Origin: Alphaproteobacteria bacterium
GTDB taxonomy: Bacteria > Pseudomonadota > Alphaproteobacteria > Caulobacterales > Maricaulaceae
Direction: 5' to 3'
Length of the DNA stretch: 64,000 nt
Assembly (NCBI GenBank): GCA_018222865.1
Contig: JAAEZM010000005.1
Coordinates: forward strand, 93,524-157,523
In this document: positions 46,810 to 55,638 of the stretch, piece after piece
Numbering within the stretch: position 1 is the first letter of the stretch
How the letters are laid out: each line of letters starts with the position of its first letter
Program-made: the position numbers and the translations under genes
The notes under the pieces: generated by a model
What the model saw: only the letters and a program-made list of their open reading frames with translations
What the model was told of the DNA's origin: nothing
The model's database searches: none

Positions 46810-47283
46810 TTACTCGGCCGCCTCCGGACGTGCATTCTGTTCGCCGAGCAGGCCAATTGCGCCAACTGCAGACCCCATTACACGCTGTTCGAGAACGTCA
46901 GACAGGGTGATGGAGTTCAAGAACAGATAAATGTGGCGCGACAGCTCATCCCACAAATCATGAGTGATGCAGCGGCGGCCATCGGCCAGACACCCCTTGG
47001 CTTCCGAGCAGCGCGTCGCTCGCAGCGGCTCGTCGACGGCCAGAATGATATCGGACACGCGAATCTCATCAGCTTCACGGCCAAGTTTATAGCCACCGCC
47101 TGGCCCGCGAACACTCGCGACGATCTCGGCGCGGCGCAGTTTGGCGAAGAGCTGTTCGAGATAAGAAAGGGAAATCGACTGACGCGACGCGATATCGCTG
47201 AGCGTTACTGGACCTTCCTCACACGCATCGGCGAGATCGGCCATTGCCATCACCGCATAACGGCCTTTGGTGCTGAGCTTCAT
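46810..47283 (-). CDS. iscR: Rrf2 family Fe-S regulator IscR
   Basis: A 157-residue [2Fe-2S]-sensing repressor. The winged helix (residues 1-65) starts MKLSTKGRYAVMAMADLA and includes SLSYLEQLFAKLRRA and GPGGGYKL. Cluster ligands Cys92, Cys98 and Cys105 and the nearby His108 are all present, one residue wider than E. coli IscR. It is the first gene of the suf operon, and an IscR-type palindrome lies about 100 bases upstream of its start, consistent with autoregulation by Fe-S status. GGAGG precedes the ATG. Confidence 0.94.
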   Translation of the reverse strand: MKLSTKGRYAVMAMADLADACEEGPVTLSDIASRQSISLSYLEQLFAKLRRAEIVASVRGPGGGYKLGREADEIRVSDIILAVDEPLRATRCSEAKGCLADGRRCITHDLWDELSRHIYLFLNSITLSDVLEQRVMGSAVGAIGLLGEQNARPEAAE

Positions 47284-47383
47284 GCAACTACCTCCTTAAA
47301 TGCTCGCATCTTGACGCATGATCATGCTAAGACGCGCAGCTTCGGGGCGGATGCCATCCCGAGGAATTCAGGGGGAACACCCA

Positions 47384-47408
47384 ATACCCGACTGTCACGG
47401 TGGGGTAT
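47384..47408. promoter_or_regulatory. IscR-type operator upstream of iscR-suf
   Basis: A 25-base imperfect palindrome: ATACCCGACT, 5 bases, GGTGGGGTAT; 8 of 10 positions match symmetrically. The half-site ATA-CCCGACT matches the known type 1 IscR site. It lies in the divergent region between iscR and the alpha/beta hydrolase gene. A further ATACC half-site follows at 47418-47422. Confidence 0.75.
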
Positions 47409-47495
47409 ATGGTTTAATACCTGAGTCCTTCAAGGGGTGATTAACTGCAACGAATGAGAAATTACACACGCAGGAACCAAGAAGGCGACATTTGA

Positions 47496-48179
47496 ATGCC
47501 CGACGTGATCATTCCCGGCCCGGCCGGCCGGCTCGAAGGACGCTATAGCCCGAGCGAAGACGAAACCGCTCCCATCGCGCTGATCCTCCATGCCCACCCA
47601 CTTGGCGGCGGCTCCATGGAAAATCCCATTGTGGAAATGATGTATGACAATTTCCGCAAGCGCGACTTTGCGACCTTGCGCTTCAACTTCCGAGGCGTCG
47701 GCCGCTCCCAGGGCAGCTATGATCAGGGCCTGGGTGAATTATCAGATGCCGCAACAGTTCTTGACTGGGTCCAAGGGTATAATTCCGGCGCGCGCTTTTG
47801 CTGGGTTGCCGGCCATTCCTTCGGCGCCTGGATCGGTATGCAGCTTTTGATGCGCCGCCCGGAGATCGCGGGCTTCATCTCCATCGCTCCGCCGACAAAT
47901 ATGTATGACTTCACCTTCCTGGCGCCCTGCCCAGCCTCCGGAATCATCATCAATGGCGGCGCCGACAAGATCGTACCGCCGGATGATGTGGAACGCGTCA
48001 TGTCAAAGATCCGCGTCCAGAAGGGCATTGAGATCACCCGCGACATCATTCCCGACGCCAATCACCTCTTCACCGAGCACCAGGAAATCCTTGAGAAGAA
48101 GATTGAGGATTATCTCGATGAGCGCCTGCCCATCGTCGAGAAGGAGCGCTCGGAGCGCACGATTACTGGCAAGCGCTAA
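47496..48179 (+). CDS. Alpha/beta hydrolase
   Basis: A 227-residue serine hydrolase of the COG2945 type. It has HPLGGGSMEN (oxyanion region), RFNFRGVGRSQG, the nucleophile elbow GHSFGAW, Asp in NGGADKIVPPDD, and His in DANHLF, so the triad is complete. Substrate unknown. It is divergent from iscR with the IscR-type palindrome in between, so it may share regulation. A strong terminator follows. Confidence 0.9.
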   Translation: MPDVIIPGPAGRLEGRYSPSEDETAPIALILHAHPLGGGSMENPIVEMMYDNFRKRDFATLRFNFRGVGRSQGSYDQGLGELSDAATVLDWVQGYNSGARFCWVAGHSFGAWIGMQLLMRRPEIAGFISIAPPTNMYDFTFLAPCPASGIIINGGADKIVPPDDVERVMSKIRVQKGIEITRDIIPDANHLFTEHQEILEKKIEDYLDERLPIVEKERSERTITGKR

Positions 48180-48205
48180 TCAGTGCGTCAGTTTGGCTTC
48201 AAAGG

Positions 48206-48234
48206 GCCCCGGTGGAAACACCGGGGCTTTTTTT
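48206..48234 (+). terminator. Intrinsic terminator after the hydrolase gene
   Basis: A 9-base perfect stem GCCCCGGTG/CACCGGGGC with a GAAA tetraloop, then seven T. It is the best-formed terminator in the window. Confidence 0.95.
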
Positions 48235-48239
48235 GTGCT

Positions 48240-49343
48240 TTAAGGTTCAGCCCGCTTGCCGCCCGATACCGGGTGATCCGCGCCTGTGGTCGAGGGCAAT
48301 GATGTCGGCAGGCCGCGCTCAAAACGGGCAGCGAGCCAGGCGAAGGCCTCGGCCTCGATGAGATCGCCGCGCCAGCCGCAATCATCCACGGACGAGACCG
48401 ACACCAACGGCAATTCCTCAGTGATCATCCCCATCAGGGTTGGATTCTTGCGACCGCCACCGGTGACCAGGAGGCGTTTGGGCTGGCCTGTCATATTCAC
48501 AGCATCAGCAACAGTGCGGGCGGTAAAACGCGTCAGGGTCGCGGCACCGTCTTCCAGCGACAGGTCGCGCACCGGATCGAGAGTAAAGTCCCAGCGATCA
48601 AGGGATTTCGGCGCCTGTTTTGGAAAGAATTCATGACTTAGCAGACGGCTGAGCGCAGCAGCATTGACCTCACCTGCGCAGGCAAGTCGCCCGTCGACAT
48701 CATGGGTTTGCCCGGCCATGTCCTGGCACCAGGCATCAATGAGGCCATTGGCCGGCCCGGTATCAAAAGCAATCGGATCCTTGTCCTTTTCCAACCAGGT
48801 CACATTCGCCACCCCGCCCAGATTCAAGACGGCGATATCCTCAAAGCCTTCCCGGCGCGCCAGGGCCTGATGATAGAGCGGGGCGAGAGGCGCGCCCTGC
48901 CCGCCCGCTTCCATATCGGCACTCCGAAAATCATAGATCACCGGGATGTTCAGCGCTTGAGCCAGAGCCCTTCCATCGCCGATCTGCAGCGTGCGCCCCT
49001 TTTCGCCCCGCGCTGGCGCCTGGTGGATGACGGTCTGACCGTGAAAACCAACGAGATCAATATCCGCGGACTTATGCCCGCTCGCCGCAAGAAGCTGACC
49101 GACAGCTTGGGCATGCGAGCGGGTCAGAACCGCTTCCGCAGCGGCAAAATCAGGGGCCTCATCGTTAAAACCCCAGTCCAGGGCCCGGTCTACCGCATCG
49201 CGTAAAACCGCTCTTTCTTCAGCGCTATAACCATATTCCGCACCGGCACCGAAAGCAGCGATCACCTCGCCATCGGTTTCGATCATAGCGGCATCGACTC
49301 CGTCGAGTGATGTACCGCTCATCAAACCAATCACACGCTTCAT
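48240..49343 (-). CDS. anmK: Anhydro-N-acetylmuramic acid kinase
   Basis: Phosphorylates and hydrolyses anhydroMurNAc during peptidoglycan recycling. 367 residues, standard length. The N-terminal GLMSGTSLDGVDAAMIE binds ATP phosphates; FHGQTVIHQAP, NLGGVANVTWL and VTGGGRKNPTLMG are family signatures, with the catalytic Asp in DTGPANGLID. Divergent from tyrS with 62 bases between; pairing with tyrS is common in proteobacteria. Confidence 0.96.
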   Translation of the reverse strand: MKRVIGLMSGTSLDGVDAAMIETDGEVIAAFGAGAEYGYSAEERAVLRDAVDRALDWGFNDEAPDFAAAEAVLTRSHAQAVGQLLAASGHKSADIDLVGFHGQTVIHQAPARGEKGRTLQIGDGRALAQALNIPVIYDFRSADMEAGGQGAPLAPLYHQALARREGFEDIAVLNLGGVANVTWLEKDKDPIAFDTGPANGLIDAWCQDMAGQTHDVDGRLACAGEVNAAALSRLLSHEFFPKQAPKSLDRWDFTLDPVRDLSLEDGAATLTRFTARTVADAVNMTGQPKRLLVTGGGRKNPTLMGMITEELPLVSVSSVDDCGWRGDLIEAEAFAWLAARFERGLPTSLPSTTGADHPVSGGKRAEP

Positions 49344-49405
49344 GTTCTGGCCCTCTTTTCTCGCGGCGTATTGCGACCTAGAAGCGATGTAGTAGGAGAG
49401 GTTTC

Positions 49406-50653
49406 ATGAGCGAATACAAGTCCGAACTCCTGCGCACCCTTGTGGAGCGCGGTTATCACTTCCAGTCGACCGATCTCGATGCGCTGGACAAACGCGCGAA
49501 TGACGGCGTTGTGACGGGCTATATCGGCTTTGATGCAACCGCTTCGAGCCTGCATGTCGGCTCGCTGGTCCAGATAATGATGCTGCGCCGCATGCAGCAG
49601 GCGGGCCACAAGCCAATCATCCTCCTCGGCGGTGGCACGACCAAGATCGGCGACCCGTCCGGCAAGGACAAGTCCCGCTCCATGCTCAGCGAGGCGCAAA
49701 TCGAGGCGAATAAGCAAGGTATTCTCAAACCATTTGAGAAGCTTCTGAAAATTGGTGATGGCCCGACCGACGCCATCGTCGTCGACAATGATGAATGGTT
49801 ATCCGAGTTCGCCTATCTCGATTTCCTGCGGACTTTTGGCCCCCATTTCACCATCAATCGCATGATGACATTTGAATCGGTCAAGATGCGCTTGGAACGA
49901 GAACAGCCTCTCACCTTCCTTGAATTCAACTACATGCTACTCCAGGCGGTCGATTATCTTGAGCTCAACCGGCGCTATGATTGTGGCCTCCAGCTTGGCG
50001 GCGGCGATCAATGGGGCAACATCATCAATGGTGTCGAGCTTTGTCGCCGGATGGACCAGAAAGAGGTCCATGCCTTCACCACCCCGCTGATCACAACGGC
50101 CTCGGGCGCAAAAATGGGCAAGACGGCCGAGGGGGCAGTCTGGCTCAATGACGACATGCTCAGCCCTTACGAATACTGGCAATTCTGGCGCAATACAGAG
50201 GATGCGGACGTTGGTCGTTTCATGCGGCTGTTTACCGATCTCTCCATCGCTGAGATCTCAGAGCTGGAAGCTCTTGAGGGCGCCGCGATCAATGATGCCA
50301 AAGTGCGGTTGGCCAATGAAGCCACGACCATGCTCCATGGCGCCCAAGCAGCTCGTGACGCAGAAGATACGGCCCGTCAAACCTTCACACAGGGCGGCGC
50401 CGGCGGCGCTTTGCCCACTGTAGAGTTTGAAGGACTGAATGGCGGAGAAGTGACTCTGATCAGTCTTTTTGTCGAGGCAGGTCTGGCTGGTTCTAACGGC
50501 GAAGTCCGCCGGCATATGAAGTCTGGTGCTGCCAAGGTGAATGATGTGGCGCTGAGTGACCCCTATGCCAAGGCGACAGCGGAACTTGTTCAGGACGGTG
50601 CCATCAAACTGTCCATCGGCAAGAAACGACACGCGCTGGCCAAACCGGTCTAG
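49406..50653 (+). CDS. tyrS: Tyrosyl-tRNA synthetase
   Basis: Charges tRNA-Tyr. 415 residues. The class I catalytic domain has [14 protein letters not shown] in place of HIGH-bearing text and the KMSKS loop as [12 protein letters not shown], a form seen widely in bacterial TyrRS. The tyrosine-binding region [11 protein letters not shown] and LGGGDQWGN are intact. A C-terminal S4-like RNA-binding domain starts near residue 345 ([26 protein letters not shown]). AGGAGAGG precedes the ATG. It converges with the AsmA-like gene with only 8 bases between stops. Confidence 0.97.
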   Translation: MSEYKSELLRTLVERGYHFQSTDLDALDKRANDGVVTGYIGFDATASSLHVGSLVQIMMLRRMQQAGHKPIILLGGGTTKIGDPSGKDKSRSMLSEAQIEANKQGILKPFEKLLKIGDGPTDAIVVDNDEWLSEFAYLDFLRTFGPHFTINRMMTFESVKMRLEREQPLTFLEFNYMLLQAVDYLELNRRYDCGLQLGGGDQWGNIINGVELCRRMDQKEVHAFTTPLITTASGAKMGKTAEGAVWLNDDMLSPYEYWQFWRNTEDADVGRFMRLFTDLSIAEISELEALEGAAINDAKVRLANEATTMLHGAQAARDAEDTARQTFTQGGAGGALPTVEFEGLNGGEVTLISLFVEAGLAGSNGEVRRHMKSGAAKVNDVALSDPYAKATAELVQDGAIKLSIGKKRHALAKPV

Positions 50654-50661
50654 ATGAGGTG

Positions 50662-53600
50662 TTAGCGCCGCTCGCTATCGGGCGACGTTCCATCATCTTC
50701 CTGTTGGGGCTCCACTTCCGCTGGCTGCAATTGTTCAAGCACTTCCTGCGGCAAGATGCTGGGCGTTTCCGGCTCAGCGCCATCGGGATTCGCACGCTCA
50801 CGCTCGGCGCGGCTGGCGGCTGTTCCCTCAAACATGCGACGGAACACACCGGGCGCGAACACTGAGAGCGGGTTTGCGAAGACGGTCATCGACTCAAACG
50901 GTCCTTCGACCGAATAGGTAATGCCAATCAGCCCTTCGCCTGGACGCGATACCAGTAATTCACCGATCACCGGCAATTCGCCAAGGAAGGAATTAATGAC
51001 GTAGGACGGGGCGAGATTGCCATCTACCGCCACATAGCGCTCACCCAGATCGATGCTGCCGGACGCTGTCACCCCCAAAGAGCTGCCTGTTGCCTGCGCG
51101 TCCGCGAGCGTAATGACATCATCCTCGAGCAAGACATCTGTCGAGATGGTGTCAAAACGAATGCCTTCGCCATTGAGCAAATTCCCCAGTCCCTCAAATG
51201 AGCCGGCGGCCAGAATACGCGCCAGGACAGGAACGCGCACAAGCGTGATGTCACCCACTTCCACGCGGGCGGTCAGGGGGCCGTTTTCGCCTAATGGCGG
51301 TGCCTCCCCCAGAACCGACAGGCGACCGCCCTGGATATAGCCTTCAAAGCCCAGCAACGCCGAAAGCGCTTCAATAGACTGGGTCTCGGCTCGAAACTCC
51401 CGGATACCGCCCTCTTCCGGCGCGCCGAAATCAGCAAAGAAGGGGCCCTCCACTGAGCGCCCGGACATCGACATCGCCCGAACCCCTATCGCATCACTGC
51501 GCCAGATCAAGCTGAAGTCTTGAAGCACCGACTGGTCCGATACGACAAGGCGTCCCACATCAAACGTCACAGAGAGCGGCAGGCCCGCTTCAGCACCGCC
51601 AGATTGCATGTCATTGATATAAGGCAGGAGCTCGCGCGCATCGAGATAATCGCCAGTCAGTCGAACGGCAAAAGGAAAGCCCGGCTGCGAGGGAGCCGCA
51701 AGCCGACCGTTCAGACTAACAAATCCGTCGATCAGCAGGCGATCAATGATCGCTTCAACCAACCGTCCCTGTTCGGAAATAATGGCTGAGGCCGCGATAT
51801 CGACGCCCTCCGTCTGCGCCAGAATTTCTTCCAGGACATAAGTGTTGTCCTGCCCGCGCGAAAGCGTAAACCCTGCCATTCCCGGAACACCCTCGGGCTT
51901 GATCCAAACACCGCGAGGCGCCTCAAGAATGGCATTGGTAAAATCGGCATCGACATCGATTTCCTGAATATCGAGCCCGTTCGATATGGCATTGGCCTCA
52001 AGTGCGATTTCACCGCTTAGAAAGCGCCGCGCCGGAATGCCGAAATGATCGAGCGCGCGCGCGCCGACCTGCGCACTCAGCTCCATTCGTGTCGAAGCTT
52101 CACCTTCGCCAGCCAGGAAATTCTCAAACCAGTCTATGTTCACAGGCGTATCAATCAGCATGGCCTGCCCTTGCGCCCGCAGCCCATCCTGATTTGCTTC
52201 AAGCCTCACAATGCCTTCGCTCAAGGTCAATGGCGTGTTTGGCACATCCAGTGTGACGTCTTCAAACTCGCCACTGATCGTGAAGCCAATCTCTTCTGGC
52301 GGAACAAATGTCAGCATTGCGCGCTGGATTTCGAAGCTTGCCTCGCCGGAACCGCCGACGGATTGAGGATCAATGCCATAATCGGTCGGGAGATTGAGCG
52401 GCTCCTCATCAATCAGGGCCAGCATGGCCGCGGCGCTTCCTCGCCCACGACCTCCAAAACGCGCAATTGCACCTTTCGGGACGAGGCGCGGGATATCGAC
52501 ATAACCTTCAAGGATTTCGAGTTCGCCAACGCGGCCACTTTCCATCTCGACCTCAAAGGAATTGCCATACAGCGTCGCCCGTCCGCGTCCCTCGGTGATC
52601 GGCGTCATCGTTGAAATGTAGCGAACGGCAGCGTTCTCGAAATCAAAGCTGAGATTGAGCTGTTCATTGGCCAACGCACCCCGAGCGATGGCCTCAGCGT
52701 CCAGGTCGACATCAAAGCGGGCATTGTAAAAACGCCCGCCCATTATGCTTTCCTGAACCCAGTTACGCGCGCTCTCCTCGGACAGGATCGGCCAGTATGC
52801 AAGCACGGTTTCGGCAGTGACATCGCCAAGAACTGGTCCGGATAAACGCAGATTAGGTAACCAGCGCCCATCCTCGACTTCACTGAGCGAGGCTTCGCCG
52901 GAAAGCTCCGCGACAACATCATCCACCTGTGCCAGGAGCTGGTCTATTCCGACTGATCGGGTCGTCAGATCCAAGGATCCTTGGGCTTCAAGCGCCTGCC
53001 AGGCAGGCGGGCGTTCGAATATCGGCCCGAGATCTATGAACCCCTCCTCCAACTGAACCTGAAAATCGCCTCGCGTCGGAATGGCACCTGTATAGCCCGA
53101 CAGATTATCCAACCGGCCCGTGATCCGCCCTGAAGCGGCATCGGAATCAAGCTCACCGCGCGTCACTTCAAGTGCGCCCTGCATCGGATCGAAGCGAAGG
53201 CTTAGTCCGGCACCTCGAAACGCTCGTTCCTCGCCCTCCAGGAGCAAACGCCCTTCGCCGATATCAAGCTCAAGCGACGCAGTGCGGATACCGGTATCGC
53301 GCAGGGCATCCATAACCAGGTCAAAGCGCAATGGCGCATCCAGGGCGCGCAAACCGGAAAGCGGCCCCTGATCGGGTGCAACAGAAGCCAAAGTCAGATT
53401 ATCCACCTGCGCTTGGAGCAAAAGGGCATTGAGCTGCGCGCCGGCCTCTAATCGCAATTCCAGGTCGGCAAAACCGGAAACGGTGGCCAGGCGGCCATCG
53501 ATCTCCAGCAGGATACGCTCACTATCGCGATCCAACCCAACTCCAGCCTGGTCCACCAGCCAGGCAATGCCGGAAATCTCATCAACAATACGAACCGCGG

Positions 53601-54165
53601 CATTGCGAATCTCAATCCGAGATATCTCGCCAAGCACCGCATCAGAGCTCGCCGGTTCCTGCAAGAGAGCGAAGAGCGAGGCACTGTCATCGCCGCCGCG
53701 CTCCGGCAAGCGGGCCGCGGCCGAGATGCGTTCGACGCCTCCGAGCCCCGCGCCAACAGCTCCATCGGCTCGGCGCACGAAGGAAAGAGAGCCCCCATCA
53801 ATGACAAGGCTGGTGGGTTCAATCTGACCGAGGAGCAGACCCGATAAAGACACCCCCGCTTCGATCTGTGGCGCGCGCGTTATGACCTCCCCATTTGACT
53901 GGGCGACCGTGATATCGCGGGCAGTCACAACAATAGAGCGATCTTGGGGATCAAAACTGGCCTGTAACGTTCCCAAGGCGACAATTTCGCCTTCGAAGGC
54001 CTGCGCGATAAACGCCTGGGCATCGGCACGCAGAAAATCAAGATCAACCGGGCCGGAGGATAAACGCCAGAAGATTGCACCCACGCCAAAAATAGCGAGC
54101 GCCAGAAGGACGGCTATCGCCTCCAGGATATAGATCGCACTCCATTTCAGCGATCGCTTCAGCAT
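50662..54165 (-). CDS. Very large AsmA/YhdP-like protein
   Basis: A protein of about 1167 residues with one N-terminal membrane helix (YILEAIAVLLALAIFGVGAIFW) and a very long periplasmic part of repeated beta strands, the layout of AsmA-like/DUF3971 proteins (YhdP, TamB relatives). In E. coli the group is proposed to move phospholipids from the inner to the outer membrane through a lipid-lined groove. The C-terminal AsmA-like region (VDGNLAPSYVINSFLGELPVIG...GLIGITYSVEG) is conserved. The last 50 residues are Glu/Pro-rich. Start 54165 is preferred over GTG 54189. Divergent from bcp. The orthologue cannot be fixed from pattern alone. Confidence 0.86.
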   Translation of the reverse strand: MLKRSLKWSAIYILEAIAVLLALAIFGVGAIFWRLSSGPVDLDFLRADAQAFIAQAFEGEIVALGTLQASFDPQDRSIVVTARDITVAQSNGEVITRAPQIEAGVSLSGLLLGQIEPTSLVIDGGSLSFVRRADGAVGAGLGGVERISAAARLPERGGDDSASLFALLQEPASSDAVLGEISRIEIRNAAVRIVDEISGIAWLVDQAGVGLDRDSERILLEIDGRLATVSGFADLELRLEAGAQLNALLLQAQVDNLTLASVAPDQGPLSGLRALDAPLRFDLVMDALRDTGIRTASLELDIGEGRLLLEGEERAFRGAGLSLRFDPMQGALEVTRGELDSDAASGRITGRLDNLSGYTGAIPTRGDFQVQLEEGFIDLGPIFERPPAWQALEAQGSLDLTTRSVGIDQLLAQVDDVVAELSGEASLSEVEDGRWLPNLRLSGPVLGDVTAETVLAYWPILSEESARNWVQESIMGGRFYNARFDVDLDAEAIARGALANEQLNLSFDFENAAVRYISTMTPITEGRGRATLYGNSFEVEMESGRVGELEILEGYVDIPRLVPKGAIARFGGRGRGSAAAMLALIDEEPLNLPTDYGIDPQSVGGSGEASFEIQRAMLTFVPPEEIGFTISGEFEDVTLDVPNTPLTLSEGIVRLEANQDGLRAQGQAMLIDTPVNIDWFENFLAGEGEASTRMELSAQVGARALDHFGIPARRFLSGEIALEANAISNGLDIQEIDVDADFTNAILEAPRGVWIKPEGVPGMAGFTLSRGQDNTYVLEEILAQTEGVDIAASAIISEQGRLVEAIIDRLLIDGFVSLNGRLAAPSQPGFPFAVRLTGDYLDARELLPYINDMQSGGAEAGLPLSVTFDVGRLVVSDQSVLQDFSLIWRSDAIGVRAMSMSGRSVEGPFFADFGAPEEGGIREFRAETQSIEALSALLGFEGYIQGGRLSVLGEAPPLGENGPLTARVEVGDITLVRVPVLARILAAGSFEGLGNLLNGEGIRFDTISTDVLLEDDVITLADAQATGSSLGVTASGSIDLGERYVAVDGNLAPSYVINSFLGELPVIGELLVSRPGEGLIGITYSVEGPFESMTVFANPLSVFAPGVFRRMFEGTAASRAERERANPDGAEPETPSILPQEVLEQLQPAEVEPQQEDDGTSPDSERR

Positions 54166-54267
54166 TTCAACCACTCGATCTGAGCGCACACACTGGACGA
54201 ATGGCGCATGACGCGCAATTTACCCGTGGGACGATTGTCACGGCCCAATGCGGCGATGGAGATGAAA

Positions 54268-54744
54268 ATGACTGAACTCACTACGGGCGACCTAGCTCCA
54301 GACTTCGAACTTCCAACGGATGGCGAGGGAAATTTCCGGCTCTCCGACATGCGCGGCAAATCGGTCGTACTCTATTTCTATCCCAAGGACGATACGCCGG
54401 GCTGCACCACAGAGGCATTGGACTTCACGGCTGCACTGCCTGAATTCGAAGCTGCGGACACGGTTGTGATCGGCGTTTCGAAAGATACTGCTGCAAAGCA
54501 TGACAAATTCAAGGCAAAACATGAACTTGGCGTTATTCTTGGCGCCGACGTCGACGGTCAGGTTTGTGAAAGCTATGGCGTCTGGGTTTTGAAGAAAATG
54601 TATGGCCGCGAATATATGGGCATTGAACGCGCCACCTTCCTGATCGGCCCCGACGGGGTGATTCGCCAGATCTGGCGTAAAGTGAAGGTCAAAGGCCATA
54701 TCGCCGAAGTGCTCGAGGCCAGCCAGTCGCAGGCTGCTGTGTGA
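54268..54744 (+). CDS. bcp: Thioredoxin-dependent thiol peroxidase (Bcp/PrxQ)
   Basis: Reduces hydrogen peroxide and organic peroxides. About 158 residues. The peroxidatic Cys46 is in YPKDDTPGCTTEALDF. The usual resolving Cys five residues later is Leu, so the enzyme either uses the only other Cys, in GQVCESYGV, or relies on an external thiol. The rest of the fold is normal: GEGNFRLSDMRGK, VIGVSKDTAAKHDKF, RATFLIGPDGVIRQIW. The start is chosen at the ATG after GGAG; earlier in-frame ATGs exist. The next gene starts within its stop (GTGTGA). Confidence 0.93.
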   Translation: MTELTTGDLAPDFELPTDGEGNFRLSDMRGKSVVLYFYPKDDTPGCTTEALDFTAALPEFEAADTVVIGVSKDTAAKHDKFKAKHELGVILGADVDGQVCESYGVWVLKKMYGREYMGIERATFLIGPDGVIRQIWRKVKVKGHIAEVLEASQSQAAV

Positions 54745-55568
54745 CGGGCACGGATCGCGATATTGCCACCGCGGCGCGCAGCGTTCTCGACACAGGCGAG
54801 CCGCGCGCCAAGGCGGCGAAAGCGCGCGCGGTCGCAACGGACTGGCGCGAGGGCCTGATTCACCTGCCCTCAATCTGGCCAGCCGTCCCGGCTGATCATG
54901 CGCCTGCACGCCCCGCGCGCCCGGAACTGGTCCCGCCAGGGCAGGTGCCGCGACGGCGCTTAAACTCGGTTCATGGTCGGATCGCCCTGCTTCACGCCAT
55001 CGCACACATTGAGTTCAATGCCATTGATCTCGCTTTCGACCTGGTCATGCGGTTTGGCGGCGATGTTCGGGTTCCAAACACCCAACGCACTGCCTTTATC
55101 TCAGACTGGATCAGCGTTGGTGATGACGAGGCCCGCCATTTCATTTTGGTTGAAGACAGGCTGAACGCGCTCGGCGCTGGCTATGGCGATCATCCGGCTC
55201 ATAACGGGCTTTGGGACGCGGCGGTGAGTACAAAGAACGATCTCGCGGCACGCCTTGCCGTAGCCCCGCTCGTGCTTGAAGCCCGGGGGCTGGATGTGAC
55301 GCCCGGCATGATCGAGCGGCTAAATTCTGCCGCCGACCCAGAAAGTGCAGCGATCCTGCAAACGATATATGACGAAGAAATCGGCCATGTCGGCGCTGGT
55401 GCACACTGGTTTCTGACAATAGCCAAGGCCGTCGGAGAAGACGCCCAAGCCTACTATCACAGTCTAGTCCGACAGCATTTTCGCAGCCCGCTGAAACGCC
55501 CATTTAATTTTAAAGCACGTCAAAGTGCGGGATTTCCCGAAACTTTCTACGAGCCATTGGCAGATTAG
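54741..55568 (+). CDS. DUF455 family ferritin-like protein
   Basis: A 275-residue, mostly helical protein. Residues likely to form a di-iron site recur in the expected four-helix order: Glu in HAIAHIEFNAIDL, Glu/His in DDEARHF, and Glu/His in YDEEIGHVGAGAHWF, the pattern of DUF455 proteins, which resemble MiaE-type ferritin-like oxygenases. Function not established. The GTG start overlaps the bcp stop, so it is translated from the same message; an oxidative-stress link is inferred from that only. Confidence 0.88.
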   Translation: MTGTDRDIATAARSVLDTGEPRAKAAKARAVATDWREGLIHLPSIWPAVPADHAPARPARPELVPPGQVPRRRLNSVHGRIALLHAIAHIEFNAIDLAFDLVMRFGGDVRVPNTQRTAFISDWISVGDDEARHFILVEDRLNALGAGYGDHPAHNGLWDAAVSTKNDLAARLAVAPLVLEARGLDVTPGMIERLNSAADPESAAILQTIYDEEIGHVGAGAHWFLTIAKAVGEDAQAYYHSLVRQHFRSPLKRPFNFKARQSAGFPETFYEPLAD

Positions 55569-55638
55569 GCGCAGGTTTTGCATCCGTGCATGTTGATAAT
55601 AGGCCCAATATTGTGTCACATCCCTGCGGGGCCTTGGG

